From the NCBI GenBank assembly GCA_016699405.1, contig CP064972.1, forward strand, positions 744,001-808,000: a DNA stretch of 64,000 nucleotides, written 5' to 3'. The number at the start of each line of letters is the position of its first letter. The stretch's first letter is position 1. The notes under the pieces were generated by a model. The model did no database searches and was not told the origin of the DNA. It worked only from the letters and a program-made list of their open reading frames with translations. Shown piece after piece: positions 1-7,610 of the stretch. Both the position numbers and the translations under genes were made by a program. The stretch is from Holophagales bacterium. GTDB taxonomy: Bacteria > Acidobacteriota > Thermoanaerobaculia > Multivoradales > JAGPDF01.

Positions 1-1174
1 GGTTGGCCTGTGCCGAGTCGGGCTCCGGCATCGCCACGACGAGGAGGTCGAAACGCTCGCCCGCCTCCGCCAGGCCGGCTAGCGCAGTGCGCGGATCGGC
101 GTGGGTGAGACGCACGGCTGGGTCGGCGAGCGCGTCACGCGTTCGCGGCGGCAGGAGCGGCAGCACCTCGGCGAGCAACGCGGTGTCGACCTCGACGACC
201 CGGAGCTCGCGTGGATGGTGGGCGAGAAGCTCGGGCACCAACCCCTCGACCACCCCGCCGAAGAGGAGGATGCGCTCGGGCCGCGCCACCTCGAGCGCGG
301 CGAGATGGGCCAGCTCCTCGGCCGCGACGCTCTCGCTCTCCCCAGCGAGGGCATCGTTGACGTAGACCACCACCTGGCCGCCGGCGGCGGTGACGCTCAC
401 GCGGCCGTACGGCGTGTCGCGCGTCGCGACGAGCGCCGGATGGTTCCAACCGGTGAGGGTGCGGTCGAGCGCGCCGGACTGGGCGAGCGCCGCGAGAAGC
501 GCGACCGCGAGCGGCACGGTGGCCGCGACCCACGCGCCTCGCCGGGGCGCCGGGCGAGGCGGTGGCGAGCGCGGCGAGAGCCCGACCGCGACGAGCGCGA
601 GGAGGGCGGCGAAGAGGGCCGTCGTGAGATTGCTCGCGCCGGCGGCGAGGAGCAGCGTGGCGAGCGCGCCGCCACCGAGCCCGCCGGCGCTCTCGACGGC
701 GTAGGCCGCGGCGAGCGTGCGCGGTGGTGCTCCCTCGCTCCCACCGGCAAGATGGAGCCGCGCCGCTCGTTCGAAGAGCAGGCCGCCGAGTGCGCCGACC
801 GGGAGCAGCACGAGGGCGAGGCCGGCGAGCTGCTCGCCGAACGGCAGGTAGGCCCCGGGCGTGCCGCCGAAGAGCCGGCGCAACCGCCGCGCCAGCGTCA
901 ACGCGGCAGGCAGCGCGACCGCGAAGGCGAGGAAGGCGACCCGCAGGTGTGCCCCCCGCGCCGCTCCGCATCTCCGGCCGGCGAACGACCCGAGGGCCGA
1001 GCCGCCGAGCAGCACCGCCAGGGCAAGCAACGCCACCAGCTCGCTGCCGAACGAAGCGACGAGCAGCTCGCGCAGCAGGACGACCTGGCCGAGCAGCGTC
1101 ACGAGGCCGACCGCGAAGAGTGCGACGACGGTTTCGCCGCGCTTCGGCGGCGGGCCTGGCGGGAGGACGCTCAG
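1..1174 (-). CDS. Spermidine synthase-like membrane protein, C-terminus beyond left edge
   Basis: Open reading frame running off the left edge on the minus strand. The first ~200 residues are strongly hydrophobic (for example LVTLLGQVVLLRELL, then repeated Ala/Leu/Gly segments), so it has an N-terminal multi-helix membrane region. This is followed by a soluble part with VVVYVNDALAGES, RILLFGGVVEG, LRVVEVD and, at the edge, FDLLVVAMPEPDSAQAN. That series matches the Rossmann-type aminopropyltransferase (spermine/spermidine synthase) fold of fused membrane members; the last motif resembles the family's PDPSTAQLNR. No ATG, GTG or TTG lies upstream of the first helix in this frame, so translation may begin at a CTG overlapping the stop of the AmrB-AmrA gene (CTGA), or at a later GTG. 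Tight coupling suggests one operon with the Amr genes. Whether it makes polyamines is unknown. Confidence 0.75.
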   Translation of the reverse strand, partial: MSVLPPGPPPKRGETVVALFAVGLVTLLGQVVLLRELLVASFGSELVALLALAVLLGGSALGSFAGRRCGAARGAHLRVAFLAFAVALPAALTLARRLRRLFGGTPGAYLPFGEQLAGLALVLLPVGALGGLLFERAARLHLAGGSEGAPPRTLAAAYAVESAGGLGGGALATLLLAAGASNLTTALFAALLALVAVGLSPRSPPPRPAPRRGAWVAATVPLAVALLAALAQSGALDRTLTGWNHPALVATRDTPYGRVSVTAAGGQVVVYVNDALAGESESVAAEELAHLAALEVARPERILLFGGVVEGLVPELLAHHPRELRVVEVDTALLAEVLPLLPPRTRDALADPAVRLTHADPRTALAGLAEAGERFDLLVVAMPEPDSAQAN

Positions 1175-2757
1175 CCCGGCCCCTTCTCGCCGAAGACCTC
1201 CGCGCGGAAGGTCGAGAGCTTGGCGCCCTGGCGCCAGCAGTTGCTCGCCAGACCCGCCTTCGCGCAGAGGTGGCCGAGCATCTCGTCGCGCTCCCACCCC
1301 TGCTCCGGGGCGACCTGCGGCAGGAAGACCGCGCGATGCCCGTCCAGGTCGAGCATCACGCCGTCGCGGCCGACGACGATCGCTCCCGGGCCGGGGATCG
1401 GCGTGAACGGCGAGAGCACCGAGATCTCGAGCTCGAGCCCGGCGAGCTCGTCCGGTCGAACCGGCGGGAAGCGGTGATCCTCGAGCGCAGCGGAGATCGC
1501 CATCCGCGCCACGGTCAGGGCGAGCGGCGTGTCCTCGGCCATGTGGCCGATGCAGCCACGCAGCTCGCCGTGCTGTTTCCAGGTCACGAACGCACCCTGA
1601 TTGCGACGTAAGACCGCGCCCTCCGGGCGCGGCAGGGGCAGCGTCCCGGTCGCAAACCAGCGCTCGACCGTGCGGCGCGCGAGTGCGAGCAGGGTCTGGC
1701 GATCGGCGGGAGAGAGCTCAGCCTCCGACTTGGCTGGTGCGGTCGTCGTCACGCTTGCGGCCGGCTTCGCTTCGTTCTCCCTCGGCAGCGGCGGACCGGC
1801 GTCGAACACCACCGCGCCGTAGCCGACGACGCGGTCGCGCTCGCCGGCCACCGTGTCGCCCGAGTTTGCGTAGCTCACCACCCGGCCGCGCGTCGCCCCC
1901 ATCCCGCGCGCCGCCGCCATCGCTGCGAGGATCGCCCCCTGACCGCAGGCGGCGGTGACGAGGGCCGGCCCCCCGCTGCGCTCGATGCGCGCGAGCTCGC
2001 GCGAGGCCTCGGCCGGGTCGAGCGTGGCGATCGCCGCCAGCGCGCGGGTATCGGCCTCGACCGCCGCGTCGGCGGCGGGATAGTGCGAGAGATCCGAGGA
2101 GGCGACGACGAGCGCACGCCGTCCGGCGAGAGCGCGGGCAAGGAGCTCGCCGAAGCGCGCCGCGCGATGCGCGTCCGAGCTGCCGACCACCGCGGTGACG
2201 ACGCGAGCGTGGGGGAAGACCACCTGCACGAACGGCAGTTGCACCTCTTCGGAGTGCTCGCTCGTGTGCGCGGCCGGGTCGAAGCGCACGAGACCGTCCT
2301 CGCCGCCGAGGGCGAGCAGTTGCCGCGCCAGCGCGGTGTCGGCCTCGATCCGTCCGAGCGGCGTGCGGTAGGCCGTCGCCTGCTGCACCGAGACGCCGGG
2401 GAACGCGGGGACCGTGTGGTTCGTGCCGAGGACGACGACGACCTCGACCTCGAAGCCCGTCGCCTGGCGGTAGGCATCGGCGGCGATCGGGCCGGAGAAG
2501 AGGAGCCCGGCGTGCGGCGCGAGGAGGGCGAGCGGTCGCACCGGCGCTCCGGCCGGCGGCGGCAAGGCGTCGGCGAGATACGCCTCGACGGCGGCGCGGA
2601 GGCGGGTCGGGTCGGCGGGGTAGAACTTCCCCGCCACCGCCGGCGGGCGCTCACCCGGCGCCGCGGGCTCCGGCGCGCTCGCCGCAGGCGCGAGCGTGAT
2701 CGCGCCGAGCCCCAGGAGTGCAGACACGGCGAGGGCGCGCACGCGACGGTGGCTCAT
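1171..2757 (-). CDS. amrBA: AmmeMemoRadiSam fusion protein AmrB-AmrA (Memo + AMMECR1), probably exported
   Basis: 528 residues. Residues 1-28 look like a Sec signal peptide (basic start, hydrophobic ALAVSALLGLGAITLAPAASA). Residues ~40-310 are a Memo-like domain with the family's histidines in LLAPHAGLLFSG (~80), VVLGTNHTV (~112) and SSDLSHYPA (~224). Residues ~345-520 are an AMMECR1 domain containing LRGCIGHM (~400) and ending LSTFRAEVF. AmrB and AmrA are usually separate genes, so this is a fusion of the two. The start codon lies one base after the stop of the radical SAM gene, implying translational coupling. The biochemical role of this trio is not established in general; the signal peptide suggests that here it acts outside the cytoplasm. 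Confidence 0.9.
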   Translation of the reverse strand: MSHRRVRALAVSALLGLGAITLAPAASAPEPAAPGERPPAVAGKFYPADPTRLRAAVEAYLADALPPPAGAPVRPLALLAPHAGLLFSGPIAADAYRQATGFEVEVVVVLGTNHTVPAFPGVSVQQATAYRTPLGRIEADTALARQLLALGGEDGLVRFDPAAHTSEHSEEVQLPFVQVVFPHARVVTAVVGSSDAHRAARFGELLARALAGRRALVVASSDLSHYPAADAAVEADTRALAAIATLDPAEASRELARIERSGGPALVTAACGQGAILAAMAAARGMGATRGRVVSYANSGDTVAGERDRVVGYGAVVFDAGPPLPRENEAKPAASVTTTAPAKSEAELSPADRQTLLALARRTVERWFATGTLPLPRPEGAVLRRNQGAFVTWKQHGELRGCIGHMAEDTPLALTVARMAISAALEDHRFPPVRPDELAGLELEISVLSPFTPIPGPGAIVVGRDGVMLDLDGHRAVFLPQVAPEQGWERDEMLGHLCAKAGLASNCWRQGAKLSTFRAEVFGEKGPG

Positions 2758-2758
2758 C

Positions 2759-3985
2759 TCAGCTCCAGACCCCGGCGAGCTTCGTGCCGCAGAAAGCGCA
2801 AGCGCCGTCCTTCAGGTGCAGCGCGGTAAGGAAAATGCCGCTGCGCTCGATGCAGACCTTGCCGCAGTGCGGGCAGGTGGTGTGCGCTCCCGGATGGCCG
2901 GGCACGTTGCCGACGTAGGCGTAGCGCACGCCGGCGGCGAGCGCCAGCTCGCGGGCGCGCTCGAGCGTCGAGACGGGGGTCGGCGGGAGGTTCTGCAACT
3001 GGTAGTCGGGGTGGAAGCGGCTGAAGTGGAGCGGCACGTCGGGCCCGAGCTCGCCGGCGACCCAGCGCACCAGCTCGCCGAGCATCCCGTCCGCGTCGTT
3101 GAGCGTCGGCACGACCAGGTTGACGATCTCGAGGTGGCGGCCGGCCCGGGCGATCTGCCGGATGCTGCGCAGCACCGGGGCGAGCTCGGCGCCGGAGACG
3201 TCGCGGTAGAACGCCGGGGCGTAGCCCTTGAGGTCGATCTTGATCGCGTCGAGCACCTCGATCATCTCGGCGAGCGGCGCCTCGTTCATGAAGCCACAGG
3301 AGACGAGCACCGAGCGCAACCCGCGCCGGCGCGCCGCGCGTGCGACATCGACGAGGTACTCGGTGAAGACCGTCGGCTCGTTGTAGGTGAAGGCGACGAT
3401 CGGCGCGCTGCGCCCCGTGGCCCGCGCGACCAGCGCCTCCGGCGTGGCGCTCGCTCCGCCGTGGTCCTCGGGCGAGGATTGGGAGATCTCCCAGTTCTGG
3501 CAGAAGCGGCAGCGCAGTGGGCAGCCCGCAGTGCCGAAGGAGTAGGCCGCCGATCCGGGGAGGAAGTGGAAGAACGGCTTCTTTTCGATCGGATCGACGT
3601 GCTCGGCGACCGGGTGGCCGTAGACGAGACTGCGCAGCTCCCCGCGCACGACGACCCGCGCGCGGCAGCGGCCGCGCTCACCCTCGCGCAGCACGCAGGC
3701 GTGAGCGCAGAGCAGACACTGGACCGCTGCCGGACGGTGGCGGTGGGGCGCCTCGGCGGGCGGCGACGCATGACAGTCGCGGCAGGAGGCCTCCGGAGCG
3801 TCGGCGGAGACCCAGTAGCGCGCCACCGGGGCCCGGGCGATCCGCCCCGCGAGGGGATCGCCGCCGTCCGCTTCGGCCGCGGCAAGCGCCCAGGACGCGG
3901 GCAGGAGCGGTGCGACACCCGCCGCCAGCCCGCCGCGGGTGGCGAGCTCGAGCACCTCGCGGCGGGTCCACCCGGCGCCTGCCAT
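2759..3985 (-). CDS. amrS: AmmeMemoRadiSam system radical SAM enzyme, Tat-like N-terminus
   Basis: 408 residues. The core has the family hallmarks QCLLCAHAC (Cys90/93/97), HVDPIEKKPFFHFLPGS and the radical SAM cluster motif CPLRCRFC (Cys155/159/162), which binds 4Fe-4S and SAM. A C-terminal pair CPHC / CAFC looks like a zinc ribbon. The N-terminus is odd: TRREVLELATRGGLAAG followed by a hydrophobic stretch and ALAAAEA resembles a twin-arginine signal. Between it and the core sits an insert with CRDCH (residues 68-72), a CxxCH haem-c-type motif not expected in AmrS. The ATG is preceded by GGAG-containing sequence. First gene of the cluster with AmrB-AmrA and the spermidine-synthase-like protein. 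Confidence 0.88.
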   Translation of the reverse strand: MAGAGWTRREVLELATRGGLAAGVAPLLPASWALAAAEADGGDPLAGRIARAPVARYWVSADAPEASCRDCHASPPAEAPHRHRPAAVQCLLCAHACVLREGERGRCRARVVVRGELRSLVYGHPVAEHVDPIEKKPFFHFLPGSAAYSFGTAGCPLRCRFCQNWEISQSSPEDHGGASATPEALVARATGRSAPIVAFTYNEPTVFTEYLVDVARAARRRGLRSVLVSCGFMNEAPLAEMIEVLDAIKIDLKGYAPAFYRDVSGAELAPVLRSIRQIARAGRHLEIVNLVVPTLNDADGMLGELVRWVAGELGPDVPLHFSRFHPDYQLQNLPPTPVSTLERARELALAAGVRYAYVGNVPGHPGAHTTCPHCGKVCIERSGIFLTALHLKDGACAFCGTKLAGVWS

Positions 3986-4084
3986 GCGCTCCGCTCTCCC
4001 CGGGGCGCGAAAGACGCCCCGCCCTGCACGGTAGGAGCCGCGCCCGGGCCTGTCAAGCGCCGGGCGCGCTCCGCGCGCGGGGGG

Positions 4085-4960
4085 TCAGCTGCAGCTCAGG
4101 GCCGAGGTGTCCTGGAGCGGCGCGGCCGGGTTGAGGTCCGGATTGGTGTAGGTCTTCGTCGCCCCGGTCTGCAGGTCGACGATGGTCACCGTGAAGCCGA
4201 CGTTGGTCCCCGCCGAGTAGTAGACCCAGCGCTTGCCATTCAGGCCGCAGCCGTCGAGCACCTTGATGAGCAACTCCGGGTTGTCGGCGCCGAAGAACCA
4301 GAAGAGGCCGCCCTTGGTGACCCCGAGGCTGGTGAGCGGAATGGCGCGACCCGAACCGGAGAGGCCCCCGCCCTGGACCGTGCTGTAGGTGACCCGGATG
4401 CGGAAGCGCCCCTCGATGCAGAGGGTCGTCGAGTCGGGCGTGCAGGTCGTTCCGGCGCCGGGTGTCGAGCCGGTCAGACTGTAGACGAGCCCGCTGGCGA
4501 TCATCGTGTCGGCGAAGTTGCCCTCTGCCGTCGGGGCGAAGCGGAAGTCCATGATGAGCTGCTGATTGGCCGAGAGGCTCACCGGGAAGCTCACGGCGGT
4601 GCCGGTGCAGTCGCCGCTGCCGTTGATCGGCCCGGTGTGGCGCCGCAGGTTGATCACCGAGAACGGTGCGGCGAGCGCCTCGTCGAGAGTCACCGTGCCG
4701 GACGAGGTGCAGTTGTCGCCCCAGCAGATGTAGTAGCACTGCTTGAGCGAGGAGCTGCCGACCGAGGTGGTTGGAAAGCTCACCGCACGATCGTTGATCC
4801 GGGGCACCAGCCAGGAGGTCGGCCCGTCGCCGTCGGCGCGGAGGGCGACGTCGCCGTCGGCCGGCAACGAGCCGAGGAAGACCGGGTCCTGGGCGAGCGC
4901 CGGAACGGTCAGGGTGAGCGCCGCCACGGCGGCGAGTGCCACGAGGTTACGAGCGCGCAT
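4085..4960 (-). CDS. Secreted protein with shared FWFFG C-terminal domain
   Basis: 291 residues, not assigned to a characterised family. The ATG follows a good ribosome site (GGAGAGA). Residues 1-22 form a signal peptide ending PALAQ. The central part contains several cysteines, including a QCYYICWGDNC cluster. The last ~118 residues, starting at a C-x7-C pair with LCIEGRFRI, then GGLFWFFGADNPELLIKVL and ending LQDTSALSCS, closely resemble the end of the larger secreted protein at 13289-14890. This suggests a domain used on different secreted proteins. Neighbours give no functional clue. Confidence 0.8.
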   Translation of the reverse strand: MRARNLVALAAVAALTLTVPALAQDPVFLGSLPADGDVALRADGDGPTSWLVPRINDRAVSFPTTSVGSSSLKQCYYICWGDNCTSSGTVTLDEALAAPFSVINLRRHTGPINGSGDCTGTAVSFPVSLSANQQLIMDFRFAPTAEGNFADTMIASGLVYSLTGSTPGAGTTCTPDSTTLCIEGRFRIRVTYSTVQGGGLSGSGRAIPLTSLGVTKGGLFWFFGADNPELLIKVLDGCGLNGKRWVYYSAGTNVGFTVTIVDLQTGATKTYTNPDLNPAAPLQDTSALSCS

Positions 4961-5033
4961 GGGTCTCTCCTTTTCGCCAGAGAATCGTGGCGTCAGGGTA
5001 ACACCGCGGCGGGAATCCGGGAGCGCGGCAGCG

Positions 5034-6041
5034 TCAACTCGCGACCGCGGCGGGCTCGGCGTCGAGCAGGCCGTGGCGCCGCATCCAGTCGTCGCTGTAG
5101 AGCGTGCTGAGGTAGCGCGTGCCGGAGTCGCAGAAGAGGGTGGCGATGCGCGCCGGCGACTCGAGCCGGGCGGCAACCTGCCGCACACCCCAGAGCGCGG
5201 CGCCCGACGAGCCGCCGCAGAAGAGCCCTTCGAGCCGGGCGAGATCGCGTGCCGCCAGCAGCGCCTCGCGGTCGGTGGCTTGCAGCATGTCGTCGAGTCG
5301 CTCGAACTCCGGGCAGCCGATGACCTCCTCGTCCCCCAGACCCTCGACGAGGTAGCGGTGCGGGCGGCCGGTGCGGCCGGTCCTGAAGAACTCGGTGAAG
5401 ACCGAGCCGGCGATGTCGACCGCCACGACGCGGACCTTCGGGTCGCGTTCCTTGAGGTAGCGGGCGACGCCCGAGACGGTGCCGCCGGTGCCGATCCCGG
5501 CCACGAAGTAGTCGAGCCGTCCCTCCATCTGCTCCCAGATCTCCGGGCCGGTCGAGCGATAGTGCGCTTCGTTGTTGGTGCGGTCGTTGTGCTGGTCGGG
5601 GAAGAAGGCCCCGGGGATCGTCGCCGCGAGCTCGCGCGCCTTGCGGTTGTAGCTCTCCGGGTGCTCGGGCGGCAGGTTCCCGTCGACCAGCACCAGCTCG
5701 ACACCCATGGCGCGGAGCGAGTCGAGCTTCTCGCGGCTCGTCTGGCGCCGCACCACCATGACGCAGCGCAGACCGTGCTCGACCGCCATCATCGCCAGAC
5801 CCATCGCGGTGTTGCCCGACGAGGCCTCGACCACCGTGCCGCCAGGCTGCAGCCGCCCGTCGGCGAGCGCCTGTTCGATCATGAACCGCGCGATCCGGTC
5901 CTTGACGCTGCCCATCGGGTTCATGAACTCGCACTTGGCGAAGACCTCGCCGGCGAAGCCGGGCACCGCCCGGCGCAGACGCACGAGCGGCGTACCGCCC
6001 ACCGCGTCGGAGAGCTTGTCGAAAACGCGTCGCGGACTCAT
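5034..6041 (-). CDS. PLP-dependent cysteine synthase / cystathionine beta-synthase family protein
   Basis: 335 residues, the full length of the fold-type II PLP synthases. The expected PLP lysine is K47 in MGSVKDRIA; the phosphate-binding and substrate loops are VEASSGNTAMGLA and GIGTGGTVSGVARYL; GGSSGAAL near residue 275 is the C-terminal PLP contact. It would make cysteine (from O-acetyl- or O-phosphoserine and sulfide) or cystathionine; sequence alone does not decide, and there is no C-terminal CBS domain. Cytosolic, no signal peptide. It starts at ATG 6041; the reading frame continues upstream but that extension has unrelated composition. It stands alone between a secreted protein gene and a propeller-like gene. 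Confidence 0.9.
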   Translation of the reverse strand: MSPRRVFDKLSDAVGGTPLVRLRRAVPGFAGEVFAKCEFMNPMGSVKDRIARFMIEQALADGRLQPGGTVVEASSGNTAMGLAMMAVEHGLRCVMVVRRQTSREKLDSLRAMGVELVLVDGNLPPEHPESYNRKARELAATIPGAFFPDQHNDRTNNEAHYRSTGPEIWEQMEGRLDYFVAGIGTGGTVSGVARYLKERDPKVRVVAVDIAGSVFTEFFRTGRTGRPHRYLVEGLGDEEVIGCPEFERLDDMLQATDREALLAARDLARLEGLFCGGSSGAALWGVRQVAARLESPARIATLFCDSGTRYLSTLYSDDWMRRHGLLDAEPAAVAS

Positions 6042-6090
6042 CGTCCGCAGGATACCAAGCCGCCCGCCGCGGTCGCGGCGTTTCCGCCGG

Positions 6091-7380
6091 TCAATCGGCG
6101 AAGCGCCAGAGCCAGATCGTCCCCCAGCGACCGCCCGTGGCGAGGTCGGCGCCGGGGGGATCCGAACGATCGAGGAAGGCGAAGCAACAGCCCGCGCCGA
6201 TTCGCCCGCGCCGGCGACCGTGGCGATCCCGGAAAGCGAGGCTCCAAGCGGGGCCGCGCTCTGTCGGCCGCCAGCCGTCGCACAAGACGGCGCCGAGGGT
6301 CTCGCCGCCTGGGTCGAAGCCGAGTTGCTCGATCTGGCCGGCGACGACAGCGTGCCATCCGGGCGAGCCGTCGGCGGCATGGAGCGCGACCGCTCCGGCG
6401 CAGCCGACGGCCATGTCGCCGTTCACCGGATGGAGGGTGGCCGCCGTCGGTTGTTCGAAGGCGATGCGCCGGCTCTCGCCGCAGGCGAGGTCGAGCCGCT
6501 CGATGCCGTCGACTCGGCACAGCAGGGCGATCGGCTCCGGCCCGAGCGCGGCGAGGGTGGTCCCCGTCTCGCCGGCGACCGTGCCCCGCGAGGCGAGCTC
6601 CCGGCCCTCGTCGACGGCGACGAGCGTGATCGAGCTCGCGAATCCGGCCGCCAGGGCAAGCGTGCTCCCGTTCGGCGAGAGCCAGAGATCGATCGCGTCG
6701 CCGCTCTGGCGGTCCCAGGAGAAACCGGCGCGACGGAAGACCCGGCGCCCGCTGGCGATCTCCCAGACCGAGATCGCCGCCGCGCCACTCGTCCCTTCGA
6801 GGAGTGCCAGCCGCGTCGCGGTGACCGCCGCGACGCCGCCCGGCGGCAGCGCCAGCTCGGTCGGCGGGCGGCGATCGGTGAGGTCGATCGCCCGCGCCCG
6901 CTCGCCGGGCCCACGCCGAACCCACCAGCCGGCCCCGAACCCGTCGTCGCGCGGCGGACGGGCCCGCTCGCTCGCGGAGTCGAGGTCCCAGAGGACGGGC
7001 GTCGGTTCGATCGCGTCGCTCAGCAGCAGACCCGGAGCCTCGGCGCCGAGGTGGCGGACTTCGCTGTCGTGCCCTTCGAGCGCGCCGCGCGGGACGAGCC
7101 CTTCGTGCTCGGGAGCGAGCGCACGCCACCCCTCCCCACCGCGGCGGTCGATCTCGGCGCGTGCCGCGCGGCGGAGGTGGGCGACCGGGAGCGGACCGAG
7201 GCCGGAGAAGCGCGAGCAGGAGAGGTTGTGCAGTCCGGCGACGCGGTCGAGCAGCTCGTCCGGGAGGCGTTCCGCCACGCTGCGCAGCCGGACGGCGAGC
7301 CGCTCGGCGGCGCTCTCCGCCCGCCGCGGGTCGCCGAGCGCCGCGAGCGCCCTCTCGAGGTCGGAGACGAGGTCGTTCAT
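6091..7380 (-). CDS. Beta-propeller (WD40-like) protein, function unknown
   Basis: 429 residues. The ATG is preceded by a strong GGAGGAGAG ribosome site. Residues ~1-75 are helical and charged. The rest has repeating blade-like strands, each pairing a value-reporting strand with an acidic turn, for example VLWDLDS, ISVWEIASGRRVF, ITLVAVDEGREL and a final GTIWLWRF that looks like a closing WD-type blade. There is no signal peptide, so it is probably cytosolic. It is divergent from the Ser/Thr kinase at 7611 and shares a 230-bp intergenic region with it. I cannot name a specific role; a scaffold or a sensor partner of the kinase is possible but only inferred from position. Confidence 0.72.
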   Translation of the reverse strand: MNDLVSDLERALAALGDPRRAESAAERLAVRLRSVAERLPDELLDRVAGLHNLSCSRFSGLGPLPVAHLRRAARAEIDRRGGEGWRALAPEHEGLVPRGALEGHDSEVRHLGAEAPGLLLSDAIEPTPVLWDLDSASERARPPRDDGFGAGWWVRRGPGERARAIDLTDRRPPTELALPPGGVAAVTATRLALLEGTSGAAAISVWEIASGRRVFRRAGFSWDRQSGDAIDLWLSPNGSTLALAAGFASSITLVAVDEGRELASRGTVAGETGTTLAALGPEPIALLCRVDGIERLDLACGESRRIAFEQPTAATLHPVNGDMAVGCAGAVALHAADGSPGWHAVVAGQIEQLGFDPGGETLGAVLCDGWRPTERGPAWSLAFRDRHGRRRGRIGAGCCFAFLDRSDPPGADLATGGRWGTIWLWRFAD

Positions 7381-7610
7381 CCTCTCCTCCCGGATTCCCG
7401 GCGAGGATACGCCCGCCCCCCGGCAAGGCGCGGTGCTACCATCCGCGGAGCTTTCCGGAAAACGCCGCGCACCGGTCGCACGATGCCCACCCCGAGCCCG
7501 CGGGACGCCGACCTCCAGCAGACGACCCGGCCGTGCGCCGACGGTCCGGGCGACGGGTGGCGACTGCATTCGTCGCACGGTCGCCGGCGCGCTCGCCTGA
7601 AGAGTGGCGC

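Noticed and set aside
2696..5110. Long plus-strand open frame opposite the AmrS and secreted-protein genes
   Set aside because: Its translation is Arg/Ala-rich with no family motifs and mirrors real genes on the minus strand; typical of very GC-rich DNA.
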